A stretch of DNA of 64,000 nt from JBHIKY01 sp042139015. Its GTDB lineage: Bacteria > Bacillota > Bacilli > Bacillales > Marinococcaceae. Positions within the stretch are counted from its first letter, which is position 1; each line of letters begins with the position of its first letter. Below are positions 33,287 to 42,885 of the stretch, in pieces. The translations under genes and the position numbers were made by a program. Location: the NCBI RefSeq assembly GCF_042139015.1, contig NZ_JBHIKY010000005.1, positions 124,001 through 188,000 of the forward strand. Direction: 5' to 3'. The notes beneath the pieces are model-generated. The model saw nothing but the letters and a program-made list of their open reading frames with translations. It searched no databases and was not told the DNA's origin.

Positions 33287-36250
33287 TTGTCTGAAAAATT
33301 GCGGCTGAAAGTGAATGGCAGGGAGGTGTCCGGCAGCAGGGATCAATCGGCACTTAAGCTTCTGGAAAGCAGTAATATTGAAGTGCCGACTGTGTGCTAT
33401 CACCCGAGTCTTGGTGCTATCGAAACCTGTGACACCTGTATGATTGAAGTGAATGGTGAAATGGTACGTGCCTGTTCGGCGCCGGTGCAGGAAGGGGACG
33501 AAATTAACACGGAGTCACAGGATGTCCTTGATGCAAGGAAGATTGCTATGGACAGGATTTTATATAATCATGAATTGTACTGTACAGTTTGCGATTATAA
33601 CAATGGCGGCTGTGAAATACATAATGCGGTGAAAGATATGCAGGTAGAGCACCAGAGTGTTCCTTTCGCTGAGAAACCATATCCAGAAGATAACTCCAAC
33701 AGCTTTTACAGGTATGATCCGGACCAGTGTATTTTATGCGGTCGTTGTGTAGAAGCCTGTCAGGATGTACAGGTTACAGAAACCTTGACGATTGACTGGG
33801 AGCGCGAGCGTCCTCGTGTTATTTGGGATAATGATGTACCGATTGATGAATCCTCCTGCGTGTCGTGCGGGCACTGCTCCACCGTATGTCCGTGCAACGC
33901 AATGATGGAAAAATCGATGGTGGGGGAAGCGGGCTATATGACGGGGATGAATCAGGATACGCTGCGACCCCTTATTGAAATTACAAAAGGGGTGGAAACA
34001 GGCTACAGTTCCATTCTTGCAATTTCAGATATGGAAGCTTCCATGAGAGACAGCCGTATTGAAAAAACGAAAACGGTCTGTACTTACTGCGGAGTAGGCT
34101 GCAGCTTCGATATATGGACAAAAGGCAGGGATATATTGAAGGTAGAGCCGCAGGTGGAGGCTCCGGCCAACGGGATTTCCACCTGTGTCAAAGGAAAATT
34201 CGGATGGGACTATGTAAACAGTGAGGAGCGGATTACCCGTCCGTTGATCCGCAGCGGGGACAGCTTTAGAGAAGCTTCCTGGGAAGAAGCTCTTCAGCTC
34301 ATTAAAACAAAATTTATGGAAATAAAAAATACACATGGACCAGATGCGATGAGCTTTATCAGCTCCTCAAAATGCACGAATGAAGAATCGTATCTCATGC
34401 AGAAGCTTGCCCGCGGAGTAATTGGGACAAATAATGTCGACAATTGTTCTCGTTACTGCCAGAGCCCGGCAACGGCGGGACTTTTCCGGACGGTCGGCTA
34501 TGGAGGAGACGCCGGCTCTATTACTGATATTGAGCAGGCCGAGCTTGTGCTGGGAATTGGAACCAATACTTCTGAATCCCACCCAGTGCTTGCCACCCGT
34601 GTAAAAAGTTCTCATAAGCTTCATAACCAGAAATTAATTGTTTCCGACTTGAGAAAGCACGAAATGGCGGAGCGTTCAGATCTCTTCATTCGTCCTAGTT
34701 CCGGAACAGATCTCGTCTGGCTCTCAGCTGTAACTAAATACATCATAGATCAAGGCTGGGCTGATGAGAAGTTTCTTGCTGAGCGGGTAAATGGAAAAGA
34801 TGATTACCTGCCGTCGCTTGAAAAATTCACAATGGACTATGCAGAAGAGGTTACCGGAGTGGACAAGTCTGAGCTTATTCAAATTGCTGAAATGATTCAT
34901 AATGCAAAATCTGTAGTGGCTTTATGGGCTATGGGTGTAACCCAGCACCTTGGCGGAAGTGATACAAGCACTGCCATCTCCAACCTTCTGCTTGTGACCG
35001 GTAATTATGGAAAACCAGGTACTGGAGCTTATCCACTGCGCGGCCATAACAATGTTCAGGGAGCAAGTGACTTCGGCAGTATGCCGAACTGCTATACCGG
35101 CTATCAGGAAATAAAAGATGAAACAGTACGCCGTCGTTTTGAACAAGGATGGGGTGTAGAGCTTCCGGCTGAGATTGGGATGACAAATCATGAAATGGTC
35201 GACGCCATACATGAAGGCCGGTTGAAATCGATGTATCTAAAAGGGGAAGACATGGGCATTGTGGACTCCAATATAAATTATGTACAGGAAGCATTCGAGA
35301 AGTTAGACTTCTTTGTTGTCCAGGATTTATTTTTGACGGTAACTGCACAGCATGCTGATGTAGTACTGCCGGCGAGTCCGAGTCTTGAAAAAGACGGAAC
35401 CTTTACGAACACAGAACGCCGCATCCAGCGAATTTATCAGGTACTGGAGCCTCTCGGAGATTCAAAGCCTGATTGGGAAATCATCATGAACATTGCAAAC
35501 GAGCTTGATGCAGACTGGAGCTACTCCCACCCGAGTGAAATTATGGAGGAAGCAGCCGGTCTGACACCACTGTTTGCGGGTGTCACTTACGATCGCCTTG
35601 AAGGCTATAACAGCCTGCAGTGGCCGGTGCACGAGGACGGGACGGATGAACCATTATTATTTGAAAAAGAGTTTCCGTTTCCAGATGGAAAAGCGAAGCT
35701 GTTTGCTGTCGACTGGACCAGGCCTCTGGAATATGAAGAGGAATTTGATCTGCATGTAAACAATGGCCGTCTTCTTGAACATTTTCACGAAGGGAATATG
35801 ACGTATCAATCCAAAGGCATTACAAGAAAAACGCCTGGTAATTTTGTGGAGGTTTCTCCAGAGCTGGCTGAAGACAGAGGATTGTCCGACGGGTCATTAG
35901 TAAAACTGACCTCTCCCTATGGATCCGTGAAAATAAAATGTCTTGTGACAGACAGGGTTCAGAAAAAAGAAATCTATATTCCAATGAATGACAATGACGA
36001 AGCTGCCATTAACCGTTTAACGAGCAGTAAGGCTGATAAAGACACCGATACTCCGGCTTATAAAGAAGTAAAGGTTAAAATGGAAATTTTAAAGGATAAA
36101 GGGGATTCACCTCTTCCTAAAATCAACCACCGTTACGGCAATCCCCAGCCACAAATAGGCGTTCAGGTCCAGAAAAAATGGGAACGCTCTGACTATACCT
36201 TTCCAGGTGATGCCGTAAGAAAGGGGGAGAAGCAGTGGCAAAACAAATAA
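33287..36250 (+). CDS. Formate dehydrogenase alpha subunit, NAD-linked YrhE/YjgC type, 987 aa
   Basis: A large soluble molybdoenzyme oxidising formate to CO2. Order: an N-terminal [2Fe-2S] ferredoxin domain (CYHPSLGAIETCDTCMIEV), a His/Cys cluster region (HELYCTVCDYNNGGCEIH), two [4Fe-4S] motifs (CILCGRCVEAC and CVSCGHCSTVCPC), then the FdhF-like CTYCGVGCSFDIW cluster. The Mo ligand is Cys391 in DNCSRYCQSP, not selenocysteine. MGVTQHLGGSDT and RGHNNVQGASDFG follow. TTG start at 33287 with AAGGAGA upstream. The 3' end overlaps the DUF1641 gene. Confidence 0.93.
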   Translation: MSEKLRLKVNGREVSGSRDQSALKLLESSNIEVPTVCYHPSLGAIETCDTCMIEVNGEMVRACSAPVQEGDEINTESQDVLDARKIAMDRILYNHELYCTVCDYNNGGCEIHNAVKDMQVEHQSVPFAEKPYPEDNSNSFYRYDPDQCILCGRCVEACQDVQVTETLTIDWERERPRVIWDNDVPIDESSCVSCGHCSTVCPCNAMMEKSMVGEAGYMTGMNQDTLRPLIEITKGVETGYSSILAISDMEASMRDSRIEKTKTVCTYCGVGCSFDIWTKGRDILKVEPQVEAPANGISTCVKGKFGWDYVNSEERITRPLIRSGDSFREASWEEALQLIKTKFMEIKNTHGPDAMSFISSSKCTNEESYLMQKLARGVIGTNNVDNCSRYCQSPATAGLFRTVGYGGDAGSITDIEQAELVLGIGTNTSESHPVLATRVKSSHKLHNQKLIVSDLRKHEMAERSDLFIRPSSGTDLVWLSAVTKYIIDQGWADEKFLAERVNGKDDYLPSLEKFTMDYAEEVTGVDKSELIQIAEMIHNAKSVVALWAMGVTQHLGGSDTSTAISNLLLVTGNYGKPGTGAYPLRGHNNVQGASDFGSMPNCYTGYQEIKDETVRRRFEQGWGVELPAEIGMTNHEMVDAIHEGRLKSMYLKGEDMGIVDSNINYVQEAFEKLDFFVVQDLFLTVTAQHADVVLPASPSLEKDGTFTNTERRIQRIYQVLEPLGDSKPDWEIIMNIANELDADWSYSHPSEIMEEAAGLTPLFAGVTYDRLEGYNSLQWPVHEDGTDEPLLFEKEFPFPDGKAKLFAVDWTRPLEYEEEFDLHVNNGRLLEHFHEGNMTYQSKGITRKTPGNFVEVSPELAEDRGLSDGSLVKLTSPYGSVKIKCLVTDRVQKKEIYIPMNDNDEAAINRLTSSKADKDTDTPAYKEVKVKMEILKDKGDSPLPKINHRYGNPQPQIGVQVQKKWERSDYTFPGDAVRKGEKQWQNK

Positions 36251-36753
36251 AGTCTATTGAGAGACTGGAAATTCCCCAGGAAGAAAAAAGGGCGGAGGAT
36301 CTTCGTGAAATTGAAGATGCGCTTATTGATAATAAGGATGTTATTTTAAAGTCACTGGATACGCTGCGGCACGCTGACGACAGAGGCGTTGTTTCACTTG
36401 TACATGGGTTATTCGCAGACGGCGATAAAGTATTAAAGGTAATCGCTGAAACGCTTGATAATGAGGATAATACAAGATCAATTAAACATCTCCTCCTTCT
36501 CCTTGGTATTGCCGGCAGGATGGAAGTGGATAAGCTGGAGCCGATCCTTCTTAAAATTAATTCCGGCCTGCGCAGGGTTGGGGAGGAGACAGATACCGAA
36601 GAAAAGACGGGATATGTTGATTTGTTAAAAGCATTGAAAGACCCGGAAGTAAACCGCTCAATCACGCTTCTGCTGACCTTCCTGAAAGGCATGGGGACAG
36701 ACACAGAGCATGAAACGAAAACCGATGAGGATCCACCGGACCAAAAAGTATAA
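36235..36753 (+). CDS. DUF1641 protein, YrhD-like formate dehydrogenase partner, 172 aa
   Basis: GTG start inside the end of the formate dehydrogenase gene, with GGGGGAG upstream. The product is helical: an acidic N-terminus, LIDNKDVILKSLDTLRHADDRGVVSLVHGLF, and the DUF1641 tail LLKALKDPEVNRSITLLLTFLKGMG. The B. subtilis yrhE-yrhD pair has the same order and overlap. It probably acts as accessory or membrane-linking subunit; unproven. Ends with an acidic tail and a terminator. Confidence 0.85.
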   Translation: MAKQIKSIERLEIPQEEKRAEDLREIEDALIDNKDVILKSLDTLRHADDRGVVSLVHGLFADGDKVLKVIAETLDNEDNTRSIKHLLLLLGIAGRMEVDKLEPILLKINSGLRRVGEETDTEEKTGYVDLLKALKDPEVNRSITLLLTFLKGMGTDTEHETKTDEDPPDQKV

Positions 36754-36763
36754 AACAAATAAA

Positions 36764-36792
36764 AGACCGTCAACTTGGCCGGTCTCTTTTTC
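36764..36792 (+). terminator. Intrinsic terminator of the formate dehydrogenase operon
   Basis: AGACCG / CGGTCT stem with a 10-nt loop, then CTTTTT. Confidence 0.75.
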
Positions 36793-36838
36793 CGATGCGC
36801 GTAAAATCGGGAACGTGGCTGTCTGCTGGCGGCGCCGT

Positions 36839-37222
36839 CTAATCAATCGAAAGCAAGCGATGAAAACCATAGAAATGAGGAGTTACGGTTACGATGACGC
36901 CTTCCTTCTCGAACTGCTGCAGACTCTTCATGACAATTTTATTCGGCTGACCATAGATGTCGAGACGCATTGGGGTCATATGCTTATTTACCTCACGAAT
37001 ATAGGGGTCAGTCATCTGCCAATGGGAAATAATGGACTCGGAGTCAGGTTGAATTTGAAAGCTGTGGGCTCTCAAATGTTCTTCATCAATGTACACTTCT
37101 ACCAAAAGCTGGGGTCCATTTTCTCTGACGAAGGTTACCGATTTTTTCACACTCTCCTTGAAATCATCTAACCTGCCGTCTTTTATTTCCATTGTCATGA
37201 TTTGCAAAATAGGCTCTGACAT
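36839..37222 (-). CDS. ABM-fold-like (dimeric alpha-beta barrel) protein, 127 aa
   Basis: AAAGGAGG lies 11 nt before the ATG. The product starts LQIMTMEIKDGRLDDFKESVKKSVTFVRENGPQLLVEVYID, the beta-alpha pattern of antibiotic-biosynthesis-monooxygenase/NIPSNAP-type small proteins, and later has SHWQMTDPYI. No catalytic residues can be named. It converges on the formate dehydrogenase operon. Confidence 0.6.
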   Translation of the reverse strand: MSEPILQIMTMEIKDGRLDDFKESVKKSVTFVRENGPQLLVEVYIDEEHLRAHSFQIQPDSESIISHWQMTDPYIREVNKHMTPMRLDIYGQPNKIVMKSLQQFEKEGVIVTVTPHFYGFHRLLSID

Positions 37223-37315
37223 GCTGGAGTTCCTCCTTTAATATGTGTAATACTAATTTATATTGTACATTCTGCTTTTTCATTTTTTACCCGGCGCTGG
37301 TCTAAATTTCGTATA

Positions 37316-37342
37316 CAAAAAAGGTCTTAGTGATACTAAGAC
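37316..37342 (-). terminator. Minus-strand terminator-like hairpin
   Basis: GTCTTAG / CTAAGAC with a 5-nt loop; on the minus strand it is followed by CC and six T. No intact minus-strand gene lies directly upstream of it, so it may be left from a lost gene. Confidence 0.5.
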
Positions 37343-37468
37343 TTTAACTGTTCATTTATAAGTGAGTTGGTATATAAGAGGTTGAACATCGCTTCGTAAG
37401 CTATTGCCTGGAAGGGCACATACAGATTACGAGGGGGGAGACATCGTAAAAGGAAGGCTGTTTGAATT

Positions 37469-37609
37469 GTGAATGAAGAAGTTACATTAGAATTCCGATA
37501 CAACCACGTTAACATCTCCTATGAAATAAGAGGAGGGAACTGTATGTACACGCTGGTAATAACGGATATTGGGAAAATCGAGCACCATGAAAAATGGCAA
37601 TGGATATGA
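37469..37609 (+). CDS. Possible small protein, 46 aa, unrecognised
   Basis: A GTG frame with AAGGAAGG 11 nt upstream, followed 48 bp later by a strong plus-strand terminator. The product begins MNEEVTLEFRYNHVNISYEI and ends HHEKWQWI. No known domain. It may be a true small gene or the remains of a larger one at the border of the AT-rich segment. Confidence 0.3.
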   Translation: MNEEVTLEFRYNHVNISYEIRGGNCMYTLVITDIGKIEHHEKWQWI

Positions 37610-37656
37610 TGTAGAACAGACAGAAGGTGATGCATTGATTAAAGGAGTGTAAATAG

Positions 37657-37685
37657 AAGGGGCTGTAGCAATAGCCCCTTTTTTT
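37657..37685 (+). terminator. Intrinsic terminator
   Basis: AAGGGGCT / AGCCCCTT stem, 8-nt loop, then seven T. Confidence 0.7.
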
Positions 37686-37726
37686 ACCATGTAAAAGGGG
37701 CGAGTATCATTTATGATACAGCCCCT
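37679..37726 (-). repeat. Second copy of the 7797-7845 palindromic element
   Basis: It matches 7797-7845 in reverse complement over about 45 bp, including GGGGCGAGTATCATTTATGA. It marks the left side of the AT-rich segment and lies beside a truncated regulator gene. Confidence 0.7.
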
Positions 37727-37741
37727 ATTTATTTTATATTT

Positions 37742-38185
37742 TTATGATTTTACCATATGTAGATTTACATCAAAACGCTTCATGGCCTCTTCAAAGTCAG
37801 CCGGTACATGATTGTCTACGATACAAAAGTCTACCTCCGCCAGATCAGCTACTTTTGCAAAATTTACTTTGCCAATTTTACTATGATCGGTCAATAAAAT
37901 AGTGTGCCTGGAGTTCGTTATCATCATCCGCTTAATCCGAGCTTCGGTAAGATTAGGAGTGGTTATAATCCCTTCTTTCATGTCCAGTCCGTTCGTCCCG
38001 ATAAAGGCTTTATCAATTCGAATCATATTGAGGGACTGCTCCGCAAAAGGACCGACTAATGCCGATGTTTCCCTTCGTAAATTTCCGCCTAGTAGCATTA
38101 CCTCTAATCCCGGAATGTCCGCAAACTCCTGCATGATAATGATTGAGTTCGTAACGATAGAGAGATTAGAGAAGGATTTTAATTC
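37742..38185 (-). pseudogene. DeoR-family regulator, C-terminal domain only (N-terminal HTH lost)
   Basis: The frame from 38185 reads ELKSFSNLSIVTNSIIIMQEF, then VMLLGGNLRRETSALVGPFA, TNGLDMKEGIITTPN and LLTDHSKIGKVNFAKVADL. These are the sugar-phosphate-sensing DeoRC domain. A TAA (38186-38188) stands directly upstream in frame, and the DNA-binding half, about 100 residues, is missing. An ATG at 38134 could give a 130-aa product, but without a ribosome site. It cannot bind DNA as a normal DeoR protein. Confidence 0.8.
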
Positions 38186-38585
38186 TTACACAAGTTCATA
38201 TGATTGACAGTCACCGCTTACTTACATTTTTAAAAAATTAAAGTTATTGAAGCAATCACATTTTTTCCGAAGGTGTTTTCTATTCGTGGAAGATACCTCC
38301 CTTTAAAAAAAGCTTTGTCAGTAGTGACTGTCATTAATTTAAAACATTTTATTTATTTAGTCAAGGTATTTTTTCAACAAACTGAGTGGTGACTAATCTC
38401 CAAACATGAAGAAGGGCCCGTTATCATGACGGGAATAGGTTGGGGGAACCTTCAATATATCGCAACGATTCTGATGCCTATTTAGGGTTTTAGCACCATT
38501 GCTTACATCCAGATTGAAGTATAAATAATACCCTTTTAGGAGAAGAATAGATGGAGAGTGAACTAAGTTTTTAGGGGCGAAAATA
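38186..38585. other. Gene-free AT-rich stretch before ger operon 2
   Basis: About 400 bp with no supported gene. Around 38428 a short frame reads MTGIGWGNLQYIATILMPI before a stop, which looks like a fragment of a membrane protein but cannot be assigned. No clear sigma-G promoter for the following gerA was found. Confidence 0.35.
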
Positions 38586-40154
38586 GTGAGTTTTTATTGG
38601 AAACGGTATCGAAAAAAGAATCAGTATGATTATACGGATGAGAAGCAAAATGTCTCCCTTCATAAGGATATTTCAAAGAATATTTCAAAACTAGCCGACG
38701 AATTCGGGGAAAACTCTGAAATCATCATAAGAGAGTTTAACATGGGCAGACAAAAAAATATAAAAGTAGTTTCCATTTATATGGACGGGCTAGTTGACCA
38801 AACATTTGTAAATAAATTCATAATGGAATCTTTAATGTTAGACAAAGCCGATCATGATGAGCATTCTTCTAAAGAAGCAGTTTTAAACTACATAAGAATG
38901 AATGCGTTAACGTTATCCAATGTAAAAGTGATCAACGATTGGGAGGAATTGGTTCTCTCTATCCTGTCAGGACATACTCTTATTATGATAGATGGTTGGG
39001 ACGAGGTCATTAGTGGTGAAACCGAAGGCTGGGAAGAGCGTCCGGTAAGTGAACCGACTTCTCAAACAGTGATTAGAGGACCTAAAGATGCGTTTACTGA
39101 GTCTCTAAAGGTAAACGTAACCATGATAAGGAAAAGAATAAAAAATGCCAATCTGAAGCTGGAAACAATTCAAATGGGAAAAGTATCCAGAACCAAAATC
39201 GCTTATATGTATATACAGGGTATAGCGAAACAAGAGTTAGTGAGGGAAGTAGAAAGCAGGTTAAGGAAGATCGACACGGATTCTATTCTTGAGTCAGGAA
39301 ATATAGAGGAATATATTCAGGATGACACCCTGACTCCCTTTCCACAGTTAATCAATTCAGAACGCCCAGATGCGGCAGTCGGAAATCTGTTGGAGGGTAG
39401 AGTAGTTATACTAATCAATGGAACACCATTTGTATTAATTGCTCCTGCTACATTTTTTCACTTTTTTCAGTCACCAGAAGATTACTATCAAAGAGCTGAT
39501 ATTTCGACTCTTCTGCGCTTATTAAGGTTTTTTGTATTTTTTATTTCAATGTTTGCTCCTTCCATATATATTGCGTTAATTACCTATCATCAGGAAATGT
39601 TACCTTTTCCATTACTGATAAATATTGCTGCTCAGCGCGAAACCGTACCTTTCCCCGCTTTCTTTGAAGCTTTACTTATGGAAATAACATTTGAAATTTT
39701 ACGAGAAGCAGGGGTACGAATGCCCAGAGCCGTGGGGCAAGCCGTATCTATTGTGGGTGCAATTGTTATTGGGGAAGCGGCTGTTCAGGCGGGGTTTATT
39801 TCCCCAGCGATGGTTATTGTAGTGGCGATTACAGCTATTTCAAGCTTTGCCATTCCATCATTTAATATTGCCATATCTGCAAGAATCCTTCGATTTACCT
39901 TAATGATATCTGCTGCTATAGCAGGGTTTTATGGGATGACATTAATGTTCATATTGATTGTGGGACACTTGAATAGTTTGCGATCGTTTGGCATTCCATA
40001 TTTACAACCTCTGGCCCCCTTCAATCTTTCCGACCAGAAAGATACGTTTATTAGGTTGCCAAAAGTTTTTAATAGAAGAAAAAAATTACTGACCACTGGA
40101 AAAATAGAAAGCCAAAACAATGTAAATAAAGCTGGTGATTCGAATGGCAAATAG
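38586..40154 (+). CDS. Spore germination protein GerA/GerKA family (operon 2), 522 aa
   Basis: A subunit of a second germinant receptor. It has a charged N-terminal domain, SQTVIRGPKDAFTESLKVN, ERPDAAVGNLLEGRVVILINGTPFVLIAP, PFPAFFEALLMEITFEILREAGVRMPR and the closing PLAPFNLSDQKDTFIRLP. Four to five membrane segments lie in the second half. Start is GTG at 38586 with a weak GGGGCG site. It is clearly diverged from the operon 1 copy, so not a recent duplication. Confidence 0.9.
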   Translation: MSFYWKRYRKKNQYDYTDEKQNVSLHKDISKNISKLADEFGENSEIIIREFNMGRQKNIKVVSIYMDGLVDQTFVNKFIMESLMLDKADHDEHSSKEAVLNYIRMNALTLSNVKVINDWEELVLSILSGHTLIMIDGWDEVISGETEGWEERPVSEPTSQTVIRGPKDAFTESLKVNVTMIRKRIKNANLKLETIQMGKVSRTKIAYMYIQGIAKQELVREVESRLRKIDTDSILESGNIEEYIQDDTLTPFPQLINSERPDAAVGNLLEGRVVILINGTPFVLIAPATFFHFFQSPEDYYQRADISTLLRLLRFFVFFISMFAPSIYIALITYHQEMLPFPLLINIAAQRETVPFPAFFEALLMEITFEILREAGVRMPRAVGQAVSIVGAIVIGEAAVQAGFISPAMVIVVAITAISSFAIPSFNIAISARILRFTLMISAAIAGFYGMTLMFILIVGHLNSLRSFGIPYLQPLAPFNLSDQKDTFIRLPKVFNRRKKLLTTGKIESQNNVNKAGDSNGK

Positions 40155-41349
40155 ATATTCTGTTGTTTCCCTCCTTTTGACGATCGCTATCGTAATCCTG
40201 ACGGGATGTTGGAATAATAATGAATTAGATGATTTTGCTATTGTTACAGCATTAGGCATTGACCAAACGGAAGATGCGGAGAGAATTGAGGTTACCATTG
40301 AAGTGGCCAACCCCATGGAGATTGCGGGAAGACAGGACACAGCTACAGGAAGTGGCGCTACGACTACTCTTTATTCCGCTGAAGGAGATACGTTAATATC
40401 AGCTATTAGAAGGATTTCTCAGCAAACACCACGTGAAGCCTTCTTTCCTTATACCCAAACGATCATATTTGGTGAGGAATTAGCAAAGAACGGTATTAAA
40501 GAATTATTTGATTACTTGGAGAGAGATCAAGGGTTTCGATCTACCCCCAGGGTTTTAATAGCTAGAGACACTACAGCGAAAGAAGTAATCAGTATTCTGT
40601 CACCACTCGAAAAAATTCCTGCTCAAAAATTAGTGAATATTGGGGAAGTCTCAGGAAGAACATTAGGAGAGACTATGCCTGTAAAAATTATGGAATTCAT
40701 AGAGAAAATCACAAGTGAAGGGGTAGAACCTATTGTAAGTGGGGTTAGTGTTACAGGGGCTCCCTTAAAAGGGACTGGGACTTCTAATATTGAAGATACG
40801 ACTCCCCATGCCCTCCTTAAATCTGAGGGGTTAGCGATCTTTAAGGACGGGCAGTTAGAACGATGGGTGGACAAGGAAGAAGCACGTGGTGTACTATTTG
40901 CGATCAATAAAATTGATAGTACAATTATTGACTTAGACTGTAATCAAGAAGCTAATGCCATTTCGTTTAATATTAGTAATACACATTCGTCTATAAAAGC
41001 TACGATTAATAATAAGATGCCGACTATGACTATTTATGTAAAACAAGTAGGAGAGATTGAGGAAATTCATTGTAATGCGGATTTAACTAATCCTGAAACA
41101 ATTAATAAATTTAAAAAACAGATGGAAGAAAAGACAAAACAAGAAATAGAACGTGCGGTCCAAATAGCCAAGGAAGAAAATAGCGATGTTTTTGGATTTG
41201 GTCAAGTTATTAACAGGGAAGACCCAAAAAAATGGAGAGAAATAAAGCAGGAATATAAGGATAAATTTCCTGAAATAGATGTCCGCGTAAAAGTAGATGC
41301 TTATGTAATCAGAACGGGTATGAGAAGGGAATCATACAATCAAGACTAA
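40144..41349 (+). CDS. Ger(x)C family spore germination lipoprotein (operon 2), 401 aa
   Basis: The signal peptide ends in lipobox ILTGC (lipidated Cys22), followed by WNNNELDDFAIVTALGID, the family start. QQTPREAFFPYTQTIIFGEE and the C-terminal RTGMRRESY complete it. The start at 40144 is preferred over the GTG at 40135 since GGTGA lies 6 nt before it. It overlaps gerA by 11 bp. Confidence 0.9.
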   Translation: MANRYSVVSLLLTIAIVILTGCWNNNELDDFAIVTALGIDQTEDAERIEVTIEVANPMEIAGRQDTATGSGATTTLYSAEGDTLISAIRRISQQTPREAFFPYTQTIIFGEELAKNGIKELFDYLERDQGFRSTPRVLIARDTTAKEVISILSPLEKIPAQKLVNIGEVSGRTLGETMPVKIMEFIEKITSEGVEPIVSGVSVTGAPLKGTGTSNIEDTTPHALLKSEGLAIFKDGQLERWVDKEEARGVLFAINKIDSTIIDLDCNQEANAISFNISNTHSSIKATINNKMPTMTIYVKQVGEIEEIHCNADLTNPETINKFKKQMEEKTKQEIERAVQIAKEENSDVFGFGQVINREDPKKWREIKQEYKDKFPEIDVRVKVDAYVIRTGMRRESYNQD

Positions 41350-41403
41350 TATAAGCCAAGCAGGAAGGATCACTGCACAGTGTAGATAGAGGGTGAAAAA
41401 ATA

Positions 41404-42531
41404 ATGATTAACGAAAGAATCAATTTACTTCAATTTTTTGTTCTGCTTCAATTATTTTTGTTTGGTACAAATTTAGTAGTAGGAAGTGGATTAGATGCGA
41501 ATAAGGACGCTTGGATGGCCATTTTACTCGGTACTGTCGGAGGTGTCTTGTTATTTTTGATTTACTTTTATCTTTATACCCTTTATCCTAGTCTCTCTCT
41601 AGTTGGATATTCCAAAAAAATATTAGGTAAACACATAGGGGGCTTCCTCAGCCTGCTCTATATCCCCTTTTTCATTTATGCAGCAGCACGGGATTTACGT
41701 GATATTGGAGGGTTAATGTCGGCTTCGGTCTATGATAACACCCCTATTGTTTTTATTAATGTATTAATGATATTATCGGTTGCTGCTATCCTCTATATGG
41801 GAATAGAAGTGTTTGTTAGAACAGCTGAAGTGTTTTGGATCGTAGTCATTGGACTAGCAATGATCGGGAGTTTATTAATATTCATATCCGGACTGGTAAA
41901 TATCAACAACCTACTCCCCCTGTTAGAATTTGGATGGAAACCTGTTATAAACGCCACCTACACTCATACCATCATGTTTCCCTATGGGGAAATGGTGGCT
42001 TTTACTATTATCCTTCCTCATCTAAAAGATACAAGAAATGTTCTAAAAACAGGGATTTTCGGAATTTTAGCAGGCGGGATTTTCCTCGCCTATTCGATGG
42101 CCTTAAATATATCAGTCCTTGGGCTAGATGTCACAAATCGTTCACAATTCCCTTTATTAAGCGCCATTCAAGGAATACAAATCATGAATTTAATTGAACA
42201 TTTAGATGTAATGGCTCTTCTCACCTTAATCATTGGCGTCTTTTTCAAAATAGCTGTATTTTATTATGCAGCAATTGTTGTAATGGCAGACCTTTTTAAA
42301 GTGGATGACAAGAAAAAACTCGTAATGCCGACAGCTATTGTTATCTTATATATTTCCATCATCATTGCTGAAAATTTTTCTCATCATTTGGATGAAGGAA
42401 AATTTTCTCTTAAAACTATTTTCCCGCTTTTTGCTGTCGGTATTCCTGCATTTTATTGTTTCATTGCTTTTATTAAAGAAAAAATAAATAAGAAAAAACA
42501 AGGGAGCACTAGCAAAAATACAATAGCATAA
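41404..42531 (+). CDS. Spore germination permease-like protein, GerAB/GerKB family (operon 2), 375 aa
   Basis: About ten membrane segments with the family opening INERINLLQFFVLLQLFLFGTNLVVGSGLDA, and YTHTIMFPYGEMVAFTIILPHL midway. It is separated from gerC by 54 bp with GAGGGTG before the ATG. Its last 79 bp overlap an antisense gene for a small membrane protein. Confidence 0.88.
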   Translation: MINERINLLQFFVLLQLFLFGTNLVVGSGLDANKDAWMAILLGTVGGVLLFLIYFYLYTLYPSLSLVGYSKKILGKHIGGFLSLLYIPFFIYAAARDLRDIGGLMSASVYDNTPIVFINVLMILSVAAILYMGIEVFVRTAEVFWIVVIGLAMIGSLLIFISGLVNINNLLPLLEFGWKPVINATYTHTIMFPYGEMVAFTIILPHLKDTRNVLKTGIFGILAGGIFLAYSMALNISVLGLDVTNRSQFPLLSAIQGIQIMNLIEHLDVMALLTLIIGVFFKIAVFYYAAIVVMADLFKVDDKKKLVMPTAIVILYISIIIAENFSHHLDEGKFSLKTIFPLFAVGIPAFYCFIAFIKEKINKKKQGSTSKNTIA

Positions 42532-42683
42532 ATCGGTCTATAACTTTCAAAAAATACATTTCTCAATGGAATTCCTTGTAAATAATCCATTATAAGGGCA
42601 GTAGTTATACTTAAGGCTAAGGTTAAAAAGAAAATGAGCCATATTTTAATTTTTATCCCTCCCAAAACTAAGTTGTGGTTCAT
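42453..42683 (-). CDS. Small two-membrane-segment protein antisense to the gerB end, candidate receptor D subunit, up to 76 aa
   Basis: A complete minus-strand frame encodes two strong hydrophobic segments (about residues 13-33 and 50-71) joined by a polar loop DYLQGIPLRNVFFESYRP and ending in KAMKQ. This topology is that of D proteins beside gerA-type operons. The ATG at 42683 has no good ribosome site. GGGAGGG lies further in, before ATT/ATA codons, so the true start is uncertain. The overlap with gerB is tail to tail. Confidence 0.55.
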   Translation of the reverse strand: MNHNLVLGGIKIKIWLIFFLTLALSITTALIMDYLQGIPLRNVFFESYRPIYAIVFLLVLPCFFLFIFSLIKAMKQ

Positions 42684-42885
42684 GTTGTATCTATAATTCC
42701 TACAAAATCAGAAAAATATACTTTTACCCGTACTATTCGTAAGAAAAGGAATTTACCTAGTACCATGAGAAATAATTCTTATTGATTGATTTTTCCGAAA
42801 ATAAGAACGTTGTTCGCTCCATAAATGTTAGCGCTACTAATTCAAATACACCACTTGCTAAAATTCGGAGGCAGCGTTCGCATCG

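Noticed and set aside
34457..34459. Selenocysteine at the formate dehydrogenase active site
   Set aside because: The codon is TGC (Cys), not TGA, so no recoding element is needed.
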